64,000 nt of DNA from Kordia sp050633145 (GCF_050633145.1 NZ_JBOEFY010000030.1:1-64000), one strand, 5' to 3'. Positions 31,908 through 41,256 are shown, counted from the first letter of the stretch. Translations and numbers: made by a program. Notes: generated from the sequence alone by a model not told the origin.

Positions 31908-33698
31908 ATGAAAAAATACGCTTTTATTCTCTCTTTACTCATATGTGTTTCTTGTGGAAGTGACAAGAAAAAAGAAGAACCAATTTCAAAAAGTGAACTA
32001 TCTCTCGCAGGTGTTTTAGAAGCTTATTATGAAGAAGGTTTGGCTCTCAATCCTCTAAATGCAACATTTGCTGGTGACCATAGATATAATGACCAATTTC
32101 CAAATTTATTATCAGAAGAGCATCATCAAAAGTTAAAAACATATTACCGTAAATTTAAAGATACGTTGAAAAACTTTGATGAAACGAATCTTAAGAAAGG
32201 TGAAAAAATGAGCAAAGCAATTCTGTATTGGGATTGCGATATGAGTTTAAGGAAATTAAGCTTTAAAAATGGTCGTTTGATGCCTATCGATCAAATGTGG
32301 TCTCTAAACTTAGTTGTTGGTCAATTGGCAAGCGGCGCATCTGCTCAACCTTTTAAGACAGTTGAAGATTACAATAATTGGTTGAAACGTTTGGAAGGCT
32401 ATAATGAATGGTTAAAAACGGCGAAAACAAATATGCAAGAAGGAATTACAGAAGAGTTTGTATTGCCTAAATCATTGATCAAAAAAGTGATTCCGCAGTT
32501 TGAAGTTTTGGCTTCAACGAATCTTGAAGATCATTTATTTTATACGCCGATCAAAAACTTTCCAGCAGATTTTTCAGATGCAGACAAAGAAAATATAACA
32601 AAAGCATACAAGACATTTTTAACAGAAAAACTGATTCCATCATTTGGTGATTTGTCTCAATTTTTAAAGACCGATTACCTCAGCGCAGGTAGAGAAAATA
32701 GCGGAATTGATGGAACTCCTTACGGGGATGCTTATTATGAGTATTCGATTAAAGAATACACAACAACCAATATGACTGCCGATGAAATTCATGAGTTAGG
32801 TTTGAAAGAAGTTGCTCGAATTTTAGCAGAAATGGAGAACGTAAAAAAGCAAGTTGGTTTTAAAGGTGATTTAAAGTCGTTCTTTAATTATGTTCGAGAG
32901 CATAAAGAGTTAATGCCATATACAGAACCACAACAGATTATTGATAATTTTAATGCGATTCATGACAGAATGAAACCTCAAATTGAAAAGTTATTCGATT
33001 TAAAACCAAAAACTCCTTTTGAAGTCCGCCGTACAGAAGCTTTTAGAGAAGCATCTGCCAGTGCAGAATACAATCCAGGTTCTTTAGACGGAACACGTCC
33101 AGGTATTTTTTATACGCCAATTCCTGATGCTACAAAGTATAATGTCTTTTCTGATGAAGCGCTGTTTTTACATGAAGCCATTCCGGGACATCATTATCAA
33201 ATTTCGCTGACACAAGAAAATGGAGAACTACCCGATTTTAGAAAAACACTTTGGTATAGTGCCTATGGCGAAGGCTGGGCATTGTATACTGAATCGTTAG
33301 GAAAAGAATTAGGTTTATACACAGATCCATATCAGTATTTTGGAATGCTGGGTATGGAAATGCACCGCGCCATTCGTTTGGTTGTAGACACAGGTTTACA
33401 CGCAAAAGGTTGGACACGTGAACAGGCAATTGAGTATTCATTGAATAATGAAGCCGAAAGCGAAGCGAGTATTATTTCTGAGATTGAACGTTATATGGCA
33501 AATCCGGGGCAAGCGTTGTCGTATAAAATTGGACAATTAAAAATTCGCGAATTACGCGCAAAAGCAACAGAAGCTTTAGGTGATAAGTTTGATATTAAAG
33601 AGTTTCACAATCAAGTGTTGAGTACAGGTTGTATTCCGTTGCAGTTGTTGGAAGATAAAATAAATGCATGGATTCAAAAAAACAGCAGCGTACAGTAA
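31908..33698 (+). CDS. DUF885 family metallopeptidase-like lipoprotein
   Basis: A 596-residue lipoprotein (lipobox CVSC, Cys16) of the DUF885 family, all-helical proteins related to M32-type metallopeptidases. The zinc-binding motif is HEAIPGHHYQ at H422-E423 to H428, with GEGWALYTESLG (about 450-461) supplying the third ligand. It probably cleaves peptides in the periplasm or at the surface; substrate unknown. Its 3' end overlaps the rlmF start by 31 nt. Confidence 0.9.
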   Translation: MKKYAFILSLLICVSCGSDKKKEEPISKSELSLAGVLEAYYEEGLALNPLNATFAGDHRYNDQFPNLLSEEHHQKLKTYYRKFKDTLKNFDETNLKKGEKMSKAILYWDCDMSLRKLSFKNGRLMPIDQMWSLNLVVGQLASGASAQPFKTVEDYNNWLKRLEGYNEWLKTAKTNMQEGITEEFVLPKSLIKKVIPQFEVLASTNLEDHLFYTPIKNFPADFSDADKENITKAYKTFLTEKLIPSFGDLSQFLKTDYLSAGRENSGIDGTPYGDAYYEYSIKEYTTTNMTADEIHELGLKEVARILAEMENVKKQVGFKGDLKSFFNYVREHKELMPYTEPQQIIDNFNAIHDRMKPQIEKLFDLKPKTPFEVRRTEAFREASASAEYNPGSLDGTRPGIFYTPIPDATKYNVFSDEALFLHEAIPGHHYQISLTQENGELPDFRKTLWYSAYGEGWALYTESLGKELGLYTDPYQYFGMLGMEMHRAIRLVVDTGLHAKGWTREQAIEYSLNNEAESEASIISEIERYMANPGQALSYKIGQLKIRELRAKATEALGDKFDIKEFHNQVLSTGCIPLQLLEDKINAWIQKNSSVQ

Positions 33699-34594
33699 AG
33701 AAATCTAAATTACATCCGTTAAATATACATCAAGGACGTTATGATTTTGGTTTGCTAATAAAAGCGTGTCCCGAATTAAAACAGTTTGTAGCGTTGAACA
33801 AATTTGGTGATGAATCAATTGATTTTTTTAATCCGAAAGCGGTTAAAATGCTCAATAAAGCATTGTTGAAACAGTTTTACGCGATTGATTTTTGGGATAT
33901 TCCTGAGCGGTATTTGTGTCCACCAATTCCTGGTAGAGCAGATTATATACATTATTTAGCGACGTTTCTAGCAGAACACAATCACGGAAACATTCCGAAA
34001 GGAGAAAAAATTACTTGTTTAGATATTGGTACAGGCGCCAATTGCATTTACCCAATTATTGGAACGCACCAATATGATTGGAAATTTGTTGCATCAGACA
34101 TTGACACCGTTTCTATTGCGAATGCTAAAGAGATTATTCTTCAAAACAAACGTTTACACAATCGTATTGAAATTCGCCAACAAGAAAATCCGAAGTTCAT
34201 TTTTAACGGAATCATTCTTCCAAAAGAAAAAATTACCATTACACTTTGCAATCCGCCTTTTCATACCTCTGCAAAAGAAGCTGCAGCTGGAACAGTACGA
34301 AAATTACAGAATTTAAAAGGTAAGAAACCTGTAAAAACGGAACTCAATTTTGGCGGTCAAAGCAATGAATTGTGGTGTAAAGGTGGCGAAAAGAAGTTCA
34401 TTAAAAACATGATTAAAGAGAGTAAACAGTTTTCAAAACAGTGCCAATGGTTTACGACGTTGGTTTCTAAAGAAGCTAATTTACCCGCAATTTATGATGC
34501 TTTAAAACGTGTAGAAGCTAAGACAGTAAAAACGATTCCAATGGGACAAGGAAATAAGATTAGTCGGATTGTGGTGTGGTCGTTTCAACACTAA
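33668..34594 (+). CDS. rlmF: 23S rRNA (adenine1618-N6)-methyltransferase
   Basis: Methylates A1618 of 23S rRNA with S-adenosylmethionine. The 308-residue protein shows the family N-terminus SKLHPLNIHQGRYDFGLL, IPGRADYIHYLA, the SAM-binding LDIGTGANCIYP, and the catalytic NPPF motif in TLCNPPFHTSAKEA, then ELWCKGGEKKFI. The start lies inside the DUF885 coding region (31-nt overlap), and no later methionine precedes the conserved region, so the overlap is real. Confidence 0.95.
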   Translation: MDSKKQQRTVKKSKLHPLNIHQGRYDFGLLIKACPELKQFVALNKFGDESIDFFNPKAVKMLNKALLKQFYAIDFWDIPERYLCPPIPGRADYIHYLATFLAEHNHGNIPKGEKITCLDIGTGANCIYPIIGTHQYDWKFVASDIDTVSIANAKEIILQNKRLHNRIEIRQQENPKFIFNGIILPKEKITITLCNPPFHTSAKEAAAGTVRKLQNLKGKKPVKTELNFGGQSNELWCKGGEKKFIKNMIKESKQFSKQCQWFTTLVSKEANLPAIYDALKRVEAKTVKTIPMGQGNKISRIVVWSFQH

Positions 34595-34729
34595 TTTCTA
34601 AACTTAGATACATTTCAATTGTAACAAATGAGGTGAAGTTTCATACTGATAATGGTATATAGAAACATTAACTGCTATTGGAAAAGCTTTACCAAACAAA
34701 TTTCTGATAGTCTTAAAACCATTATAGTT

Positions 34730-35419
34730 ATGAAAAAAGTTATCACGTTTACACTACTCATTTCTAGCTTATTTTTAATTTTTTCTTGTCAGAAAGAAAA
34801 CAACTCACGAACGAGCCCAGAATTGACACAAATTTTTAACGAACAAGAAATTAAAGACATTGAAATGTTGGTTTCGTATGTTGAAAAAGAACTGAAAGCA
34901 AAAACTAAGACAGATGATATTGATAAAGCATATCAAGAATTTTTAGGCACATACTTTGAAAATTATTTCAATGATATCAATGAGACCTTTACGTATGAAG
35001 ACATTAAAAATTTATACAGCACAATAGATAAAAATACGTTCAATACCATTTGGCAATACAATAAAGGCTTTAATTTTGTTTTGAAAGATTCTACTAAAAG
35101 TATCAACATGGCGTACGAGAAAAAATACATGAAGTATCTTGACGTACTTGGTGAAAAGAGTTTAAAAATAAAGGGATATGTCAATTCTACAAGAGCATCA
35201 GGAGTTACTCCAATTTATTCAATTCCTCCATTGCTTTTTACTTTCAATACTGAGAGCAGAAAACCTGAAATCCCTAAAACTTTTGGCGATTATAATACAC
35301 GCGTATATAGAAGTATTGACTTGATTACGATTGCCGATTTAGTTTACCATGTTAAGATAGAAGACGTCCGCATCCAAAAGCTTAAAGAACAAGAACAGGT
35401 AAAAGATACTGTTCAGTAG
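34730..35419 (+). CDS. Lipoprotein of unknown function
   Basis: A 229-residue lipoprotein (MKKVITFTLLISSLFLIFSC, Cys20). The open frame extends 26 codons upstream, but the signal peptide fixes the start at 34730. The mature part is rich in Asp, Glu, Asn and Lys and mainly helical, with no motif I know. Single gene between rlmF and a phosphoesterase gene. Confidence 0.7.
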   Translation: MKKVITFTLLISSLFLIFSCQKENNSRTSPELTQIFNEQEIKDIEMLVSYVEKELKAKTKTDDIDKAYQEFLGTYFENYFNDINETFTYEDIKNLYSTIDKNTFNTIWQYNKGFNFVLKDSTKSINMAYEKKYMKYLDVLGEKSLKIKGYVNSTRASGVTPIYSIPPLLFTFNTESRKPEIPKTFGDYNTRVYRSIDLITIADLVYHVKIEDVRIQKLKEQEQVKDTVQ

Positions 35420-35435
35420 TTATTTTCACTACTTT
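35414..35435 (+). terminator. Weak terminator after the lipoprotein gene
   Basis: AGTAGT-TATTTTC-ACTACT followed by TTTTG; the stem includes the TAG stop of the lipoprotein gene. Confidence 0.45.
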
Positions 35436-35566
35436 TGCTTCTCAAAATTAAAAATCATAAACATGTTTAAAACTCAAAAAATGTAATTTGATGCGTCCAA
35501 AGTTGAAATTTCGATTTCAATTAAAACCGAAGCTTAAAAAATACTATTGAATTAAAAATTAAAAAA

Positions 35567-36130
35567 ATGAGTACTATATTTTTTACTTCAGATCATCACT
35601 TTGGACATAAAAACATTCTTAAATTTTCTGAACGACCGTTTGCGGATGTTGATGAAATGGATGAAGTATTGATCCAACGATGGAATGAAAAAATAAAACC
35701 CGAAGACGAAGTATATCACTTAGGTGATGTGGGACTTGCTTCTTCAGGGAAATTAAGAAAGATTTTAGACCGTTTACACGGGAAAATCTATTTGATTAAT
35801 GGAAACCACGAAAAATCTGCGCAAGCCTGTCATACACGTTTTGAATGGATTAAAGACTATTATGAGTTGGTTGTAAAAGACGACGAGTTTGAACGTGGTG
35901 AGCAACTAATTGTATTATTTCATTATGCGTTGCGCGAATGGAATGCCTCACATTGGGGAACATATCATTTGTATGGACATTCACACGGAACCTTAGCTGA
36001 TATTGATACTTCTTTATCATTTGATATCGGTGTTGATTGTCACGACTTTTATCCGTTATCGTACGAAGAAGTCAAAGCCATTATGAAGACCAAGAATTGG
36101 AAACCTCCTTTTGAAAAAGGAAATCGATGA
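35567..36130 (+). CDS. Calcineurin-like metallophosphoesterase
   Basis: A 187-residue cytoplasmic phosphoesterase with the binuclear metal site motifs in order: TSDHHFGHKN (DxH), YHLGDVG (GDxx), INGNHEKSAQ (GNHE), LFHYALREWN and YGHSHG (GHxH). Compact members of this family act on small phosphodiesters or nucleic acids; the substrate cannot be told. Single gene with a strong bidirectional terminator immediately after it. Confidence 0.9.
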   Translation: MSTIFFTSDHHFGHKNILKFSERPFADVDEMDEVLIQRWNEKIKPEDEVYHLGDVGLASSGKLRKILDRLHGKIYLINGNHEKSAQACHTRFEWIKDYYELVVKDDEFERGEQLIVLFHYALREWNASHWGTYHLYGHSHGTLADIDTSLSFDIGVDCHDFYPLSYEEVKAIMKTKNWKPPFEKGNR

Positions 36131-36138
36131 TAAAAACA

Positions 36139-36171
36139 GAAACCTCCAAAAGTTAATTTTGGAGGTTTTTT
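36139..36171 (+). terminator. Bidirectional terminator between phosphoesterase and beta-helix genes
   Basis: AAACCTCCAAAA-GTTA-ATTTTGGAGGTTTTTT, 11-bp stem with T runs on both strands, between two convergent genes. Confidence 0.9.
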
Positions 36172-36189
36172 ATGTATTTATTCTAGATA

Positions 36190-38094
36190 TTAATTATTAA
36201 TCGGATCGCCATTACCATCAACGTTTTCCCATGAGCGAAAAAAGACATTTCCACTAGTATCAACTGGTCCAAGATAATTAAAGCGAGCTCCTATTCCTGT
36301 CCTATTATTAAAGTTATCGAAAACTTTACATGTGCTATCCCAAAGCTGATTGGAATACATTAACTCACTTCGCCCCGTATTTGTTCTGACAACTTGATTT
36401 TGCGAAACATATACCTCAGAAGCTGTAGTTGGAATTCCAGAATTTGATTCAAGCGTATGTCTAATTAACCCTAAGAAAAAAGGCGTAGAAACTCCTTCAA
36501 CAAATGTCTCATCAGAGAATATCTTATTTCCACGAACAGTCACATTTTGAAAATCACTTTTTATATTTATAAATGCTGGATGATCTCCTGTTACTGGAGA
36601 AATATAATACCCAATATTATCTGTGATATACGTTCTTCCTTTATACCATACATCTACAAATATTTGAACACTCGTATTATGAAATGTATTTCCAACAATT
36701 TTAGCATTTCCAGAACCATTTTGAAGTTTAACTCCCATATCATAAAAATTATTTCCTCTCAGTTCTAATCCATCTGTATACGCTGCTAATAGTCTACTTC
36801 CAGAGCCAATAACTAAATTCCCTGTGTTACGATATTCACAATTGATCATTTTTCCATGCATATTCCTGAAATCAGGATTAGCAGTTGGATCTTCATTTCT
36901 AAAATTCACGCCGCCTGAAGGTTTAATTCCTGATGGTAAGTCTCCTGTTATACCCATTTTTACTTTTAAGTCATCTAAGCTTGCAGTATCAAATTTACAA
37001 TTGTAATACTGAATTCCACTTGCAGAACCTTTTACCAATCTTCTAAAAGCATAACGAATGGTACAATTGTCAAAAATAAAACGATGTGCAGCATCAGAAA
37101 TATAATCTTGATCTACAATGTGAATGATATCGCCATCATCACCATAAACCCATTCAAAAACAGAATTCGTCATAGTAACTTTGGTTTTTCGAGGTGCTAC
37201 AATCGTATCCGTATGATTTATGTTATAAAATAATGCGCGTGCAATTCCTACTCCATCGTTAATCTCGCCGTTTTGTCCTCCATTAATTTCTGAGATTCTC
37301 AAGTTATCACCGTTTACTACACTACCATCTACTATAAATAGTTGTATTCCTGCAGCTCTATAATCATGTCTAATATTTAACAAATTTGATATTGTAATAT
37401 CTCTTAGCGTAACATTATCTACATTTTCTATTCGAAATGCATTTGCCATTTTTTTATCTCCATCAACCGTAATTCCTTTTACTGTAAGATTGTCTAAATC
37501 TATAAAATCAAAGATTTCTAAACTTATATGTGTTGTTGTATTGTTGGTAAGTAGGCTTCCATAACCTATCAATGTAAAATCTCCTGCTCTATTTACTACA
37601 ATTTTAGTATCAGTTCCTATAACGTAGTCTTGTGTTAAGGTTACATGATTGGCATTTTGACACGCTGCATTGATCGCTGCGTAATCATCTACCGAAAGAT
37701 CTCCTTTTGCGCCATACCATTCTGGATAAAATGTATCATATACAACAGTGTTTGATAATACAATTGAAGTTTCAAAAATTTGCCCTAAAGGCGCTTCAAT
37801 TTTCGTATTATTCCCTCTTAAAGTTCCATTTGAAAGCATTCCGCCTTCAAATCGAAGTGTAACATTTATTGGCATGTTTACCGTAATTCCTCCTAAGTCA
37901 AAATCTGAACGGATAACCCACACAATATTTGGTGAGAAAGATGCTGCTTGCGACCAATCAAAGTTAGATGGTAGCACTGCATAATCATTCGTTACAGATT
38001 CCATTTTGTTCATTTTAGTAGCGTTCGCAGATATGCTATTTACACACAACATACCGATCATTACCATTAAAATTTTAAGTGTTTTTTTCATCAT
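36190..38094 (-). CDS. Secreted right-handed beta-helix protein (pectate lyase-like fold)
   Basis: A 634-residue exported protein with signal peptide (about 1-25, cleaved near ANA). After a short N-terminal domain it has FYPEWYGAKGDLSVDDYAAI, the start typical of pectate-lyase-like and phage tailspike-like beta-helices, then many Asn/Thr/Gly-rich rungs (NLTVKGITVDGDK, NVTLRDITISNL, NCEYRNTGNLVIGS, LELRGNNF). No catalytic triad is clear. It could bind or cleave a polysaccharide. There is no Por C-terminal sorting domain. Flanked by its own promoter and a terminator, so transcribed alone. Confidence 0.8.
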   Translation of the reverse strand: MMKKTLKILMVMIGMLCVNSISANATKMNKMESVTNDYAVLPSNFDWSQAASFSPNIVWVIRSDFDLGGITVNMPINVTLRFEGGMLSNGTLRGNNTKIEAPLGQIFETSIVLSNTVVYDTFYPEWYGAKGDLSVDDYAAINAACQNANHVTLTQDYVIGTDTKIVVNRAGDFTLIGYGSLLTNNTTTHISLEIFDFIDLDNLTVKGITVDGDKKMANAFRIENVDNVTLRDITISNLLNIRHDYRAAGIQLFIVDGSVVNGDNLRISEINGGQNGEINDGVGIARALFYNINHTDTIVAPRKTKVTMTNSVFEWVYGDDGDIIHIVDQDYISDAAHRFIFDNCTIRYAFRRLVKGSASGIQYYNCKFDTASLDDLKVKMGITGDLPSGIKPSGGVNFRNEDPTANPDFRNMHGKMINCEYRNTGNLVIGSGSRLLAAYTDGLELRGNNFYDMGVKLQNGSGNAKIVGNTFHNTSVQIFVDVWYKGRTYITDNIGYYISPVTGDHPAFINIKSDFQNVTVRGNKIFSDETFVEGVSTPFFLGLIRHTLESNSGIPTTASEVYVSQNQVVRTNTGRSELMYSNQLWDSTCKVFDNFNNRTGIGARFNYLGPVDTSGNVFFRSWENVDGNGDPINN

Positions 38095-38119
38095 TTTTAT
38101 CTTTATTTTTTATCTATTA

Positions 38120-38127
38120 CAAAGATA
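38120..38127 (-). promoter_or_regulatory. -7 box of the beta-helix gene
   Basis: TATCTTTG on the minus strand, 26 nt before the start codon, matching TAnnTTTG. No convincing TTTG -33 element. Confidence 0.5.
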
Positions 38128-38284
38128 ATTTATCGCTTCCGCGTGATGAAATATTTAGCACTAAGCATGCTGCAACTACAGGAAACACAAGAGGTTTAAG
38201 ATTTTAAAGCATTTTTTTAATCTTCAAAAAACAGTCTGAAAAACTATAATTTTTTACACCTATTTTTTAATCAGATAGTTTTTA

Positions 38285-38292
38285 TATATTTG
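38285..38292 (+). promoter_or_regulatory. -7 box of the secreted protein gene at 38313
   Basis: TATATTTG, 20 nt before the start codon, with a T-rich stretch near the -33 position. Expected leader about 14 nt. Confidence 0.55.
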
Positions 38293-38312
38293 AGTACATT
38301 AAAACCTTTATT

Positions 38313-38813
38313 ATGATTAAAAAAATATGTATCCTAACAGTACTACTTTGCACTTTTGCGACTATTCAAGCACAAGATTTTAAAGTTCCGAATTATGTAT
38401 TTGAAAAAGCAGAAGATTATGCTAAGTATGAACAAGATGTCGTTGCGGCAACAAAATGGCTTATTGAAACACCAATCAACTCTCAAGCGAATAAACGCGC
38501 TAAAGTGAATGCTTTTTTACTCAAATGGTTTGAAGGAACACCAAATATTACTTTTAATATCAATAGCGATATTGTCACATTTATGGAAGAATCTCCTGAA
38601 TCATTTATGATTTACCTTGCTGGATGGGCTTCCTATTGCATTGAGAATAAAGACTATAAAAATGAGTTACAAGGAAATGTTCGTGGAATAGAAAGTGTGA
38701 TTGCATTTTATAACGCTAACAAAAAAACAACAGGTAAAATAAAGCCTATAGAGCGTTATAAAAAATTAAAGAAAAAAGGAAAGTTAGAAAAACACTTAAA
38801 GTCTAAACTATAA
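38313..38813 (+). CDS. Secreted hypothetical protein
   Basis: A 166-residue protein with a clear signal peptide (MIKKICILTVLLCTFATIQA, cleavage before QDF). The mature part is mostly helical with a basic C-terminal tail (YKKLKKKGKLEKHLKSK). I do not recognise a named family; similar small exported proteins are common in Flavobacteriaceae. Own promoter and a likely terminator. Confidence 0.75.
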   Translation: MIKKICILTVLLCTFATIQAQDFKVPNYVFEKAEDYAKYEQDVVAATKWLIETPINSQANKRAKVNAFLLKWFEGTPNITFNINSDIVTFMEESPESFMIYLAGWASYCIENKDYKNELQGNVRGIESVIAFYNANKKTTGKIKPIERYKKLKKKGKLEKHLKSKL

Positions 38814-38840
38814 TATTCCAAGCTTATAAAACATATACTT

Positions 38841-38865
38841 CAATAGATTATAAGAAATCTATTTT
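38841..38865 (+). terminator. Terminator of the secreted protein gene
   Basis: ATAGATT-ATAAGA-AATCTAT followed by TTTT, 30 nt past the stop codon. Confidence 0.5.
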
Positions 38866-38885
38866 ATAGGAATACTACACCTATT

Positions 38886-39629
38886 TTAAAAAAACTCGCG
38901 ATACTGCAAAACCCGAAAATCAAAAGTTGTGAATTTCGGGTTTTCCTTTTTGAGTGTTTTGTATAACGGAATACTTCCAATAGCACGATTGGCTGCACCA
39001 GAAGATGAGGTTAAGGAAACGGTTTTAATGATTCGCGATTGCATTTTAACAGCATCTCGACTGCGCTCGATGTGACAAGGTTGAGCAGATGCTGAATCAA
39101 GTTCAGCATGACATGTTTTTTCAGCTAAGCTCAAATCAAATTGATGAATTCTTGGCACCGTATCCGAAACAACTTCGAGTTTGAGGTTATACGGTTTGAT
39201 ATGTTTTCTAAAAAAATATTCTGGACCATTTTTAGAGTTTCCACCAATGAAGAGAATGGTATGAATGCTTGGATATTGCTGTAAATATCCTATTACATCA
39301 CGTAATTGAATGTTTTGCATTCCTAAATCAGATGCATCTATTTTTTGACGTTCGCAACTGTCTACAATATCGCAAACGCCAATTTTATGCTTGATAAAGA
39401 ATTGCTTTCGTTGATCAATGGCTTCTTGCGAATTGTCATAGCGCAATTTCAAATTGAATATTTCATCAATAAACAACCATAACGAGTTATAGTAACTTCC
39501 GTAACAGAAGTTGACATCCTTTTCGAGTAATTCGCCTGTGGAAAATCGCGGTGGTGGCAATGTGCCAACAATTAGTTTTTCAGTATCTGGCTGAATAAAA
39601 GGTTGGTATGGATGTTTGTGTAGAAACAT
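38886..39629 (-). CDS. Uracil-DNA glycosylase-superfamily-like protein with translated repeat insert
   Basis: A 247-residue protein resembling the uracil-DNA glycosylase superfamily: LIVGTLPPPRFS near residue 20 (GxxPxx motif region), IHTILFIGGNSKNGPEYFFR in the middle and LTSSSGAANRAIG toward the end, the position of the catalytic-loop His/Ser motif. Enzymatic activity is inference. Residues about 173-199 (CHAELDSASAQ, CHIERSRDAVKMQ) come from a palindromic dispersed repeat inserted in frame (39049-39115), just before the conserved loop. Last gene of the yaaA-TPR operon, 2 nt after the TPR gene. Confidence 0.7.
   Translation of the reverse strand: MFLHKHPYQPFIQPDTEKLIVGTLPPPRFSTGELLEKDVNFCYGSYYNSLWLFIDEIFNLKLRYDNSQEAIDQRKQFFIKHKIGVCDIVDSCERQKIDASDLGMQNIQLRDVIGYLQQYPSIHTILFIGGNSKNGPEYFFRKHIKPYNLKLEVVSDTVPRIHQFDLSLAEKTCHAELDSASAQPCHIERSRDAVKMQSRIIKTVSLTSSSGAANRAIGSIPLYKTLKKENPKFTTFDFRVLQYREFF
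39049..39115. repeat. Translated palindromic repeat inside the glycosylase-like gene
   Basis: Contains GCATCTCGACTGCGCTCGAT (family B-like) and the palindrome GATGCTGAA-TCAAG-TTCAGCATGAC. On the coding strand it reads as HAELDSASAQ...HIERSRD, a signature of repeats that recur in translated form in bacterial genomes. Confidence 0.75.
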
Positions 39630-39631
39630 AC

Positions 39632-40372
39632 CTAGTATTGATTGTCCAATTCTTCACGAAATTTACGCACATTCGTAACGACTTGTCGATATGTTCTCCT
39701 ATTTTGTGGCGTCATGTGGTCCGATTCCGTAATGACTTCATCTAATATTTCGATCGCTTTTCCCTTTTTTCCGTTTTTATGGTAAAATTTAGCCAATATC
39801 AAACGTTCAGCATAATTAGAATACCGCTGATCAATATTTTTTAAGTTTTGTTCTGCTTCTTCTATTCGTCCTAATTTATCTAATGCCAAACCATAAATAT
39901 ATTGTGATCTAGAATTTTTAAACTCGTGATTATCTTTGATTTGATCTGCCAAACGAATCACCTCTTCATAATTTTGAGATTGACTCATTGCGCTAATCAT
40001 CTGAGTTATGACATAAAAATCTTTTTGAAAATTTCCTTTCAAAGCCGCTTCATACTGAATACTTGCATTTTCATAATCACGATTTTCAAAATGGGCATCT
40101 GCCAATGCTACTCTATTCTGAAATGTATCTGAAAAAGCCAAACGTTTTTCTGCTTCTTTTACCTTTCGTGATGGCGCAATTACTGTTGCTATTTCCTCAG
40201 TAACTTTCTCAATATCCGTTTTATTTATTACTTGTGTTAAAATGTATAAAATAGCTCCTAATAGCGGAAGCATTAATATTATTAAATACCAGAAATAATC
40301 TTTACCATTTTTATATGCATGATACAAACAGCATACTTGAAGTATTAAAACAGGTGTTAAAAAACGAATCAT
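39632..40372 (-). CDS. Membrane-anchored TPR protein
   Basis: A 246-residue protein with two N-terminal membrane segments (about 3-17 and 26-47, the latter PLLGAILYILTQV) and TPR-like helical repeats from about 85 to the end (ALADAHFENRDYENASIQYE, YGLALDKLGRIEEAEQNL, LAKFYHKNGKKGKAIEILDE). It probably acts as a cytoplasmic scaffold at the membrane; partner unknown. Middle gene of a tight three-gene operon with yaaA (3-nt gap) and the glycosylase-like gene (2-nt gap). Confidence 0.82.
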   Translation of the reverse strand: MIRFLTPVLILQVCCLYHAYKNGKDYFWYLIILMLPLLGAILYILTQVINKTDIEKVTEEIATVIAPSRKVKEAEKRLAFSDTFQNRVALADAHFENRDYENASIQYEAALKGNFQKDFYVITQMISAMSQSQNYEEVIRLADQIKDNHEFKNSRSQYIYGLALDKLGRIEEAEQNLKNIDQRYSNYAERLILAKFYHKNGKKGKAIEILDEVITESDHMTPQNRRTYRQVVTNVRKFREELDNQY

Positions 40373-40375
40373 ATT

Positions 40376-41134
40376 TTATCGTGTAAATACTAATTCGTTT
40401 CCGTTAGATAGTTCTTCACTAAAGCCATAACCTTCATAGTTAAACCCTTTTAGATCGTCAATCGTTTTTGCGTCTGTGTCAATAATAAAACGTGTCATAT
40501 ACCCTCTAGCTAGTTTTGCATAGGTCATGATAGTTTTATATTCGCCATTCTTAAAATCTTTAAAAACAGGCGTAATTACAGGGACTTTCAACCCTTTTGC
40601 ATCAACTGCTTTGTAATATTCGTTGCTGGCTAAATTCACAAACAATTCGCCGTCTTCAAGTTCACTGTTTAATTGCGTTGTAATTTTCTTTTTCCAAAAC
40701 TCATATAGGTTTTTATTTTTACCTACAGGAAGTTTTGTGCCCATTTCCAAACGATATGCTTGCATTAAATCTAATGGTTTTAGCAATCCATATTGTCCTG
40801 ATAAAATTCGCAACGTATTTTGTAATACATCAATTTTTTCTTCGGGAAGTGTAACCGCGTTTAATCCTTGAAAAACTGCACCACTAAATGTGTAGATACT
40901 TGGTCGTGCATTTTTTATGGTAAATGGCAATGCCCAATCTTGATTTCGTTGATAGTTTAAATCTGCTAATGCATCAGAAATCTTCATCAATTTAGATAAA
41001 CTTTTAGGAGATTTCTTTTTTAAGATTTTACTCAATCGTTCTGCTTCTTTTAAAAAACAAGCTTCGGTATATTTTTCTGTTGGAATACTACTTTCTAAGT
41101 CTAATGACTTTGCTGGAGATATTACAATTTTCAT
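40376..41134 (-). CDS. yaaA: Peroxide stress protein YaaA
   Basis: DNA-binding protein that limits Fenton damage by lowering free iron in peroxide stress. The 252-residue product has the family hallmarks MKIVISPAKSLDLES, LMKISDALADLNYQR, SGAVFQGLNA, ILSGQYGLLKPLDLMQAYRL, MGTKLP, NLASNEYYKAV and the C-terminal FNYEGYGFSEELS. First gene of a three-gene operon. Confidence 0.95.
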   Translation of the reverse strand: MKIVISPAKSLDLESSIPTEKYTEACFLKEAERLSKILKKKSPKSLSKLMKISDALADLNYQRNQDWALPFTIKNARPSIYTFSGAVFQGLNAVTLPEEKIDVLQNTLRILSGQYGLLKPLDLMQAYRLEMGTKLPVGKNKNLYEFWKKKITTQLNSELEDGELFVNLASNEYYKAVDAKGLKVPVITPVFKDFKNGEYKTIMTYAKLARGYMTRFIIDTDAKTIDDLKGFNYEGYGFSEELSNGNELVFTR

Positions 41135-41243
41135 TTGTATGTTGTTTATTTTATGAATGCTGTCAAATGGAATTCGCCAATAATCCTATCGGTTGATAGG
41201 AACTGATTGTTACGACTCATTTCATTTGTATGTTGTTTATTTT
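41129..41243. repeat. 24-bp direct repeat around the yaaA start
   Basis: TTTCATTTGTATGTTGTTTA plus TTTT occurs at 41129-41152 (covering the yaaA start codon) and again at 41220-41243, a 91-bp offset. The segment between is unique, so this is a local duplication of the yaaA 5' leader. Confidence 0.75.
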
Positions 41244-41256
41244 CTGATTGTTAAAA

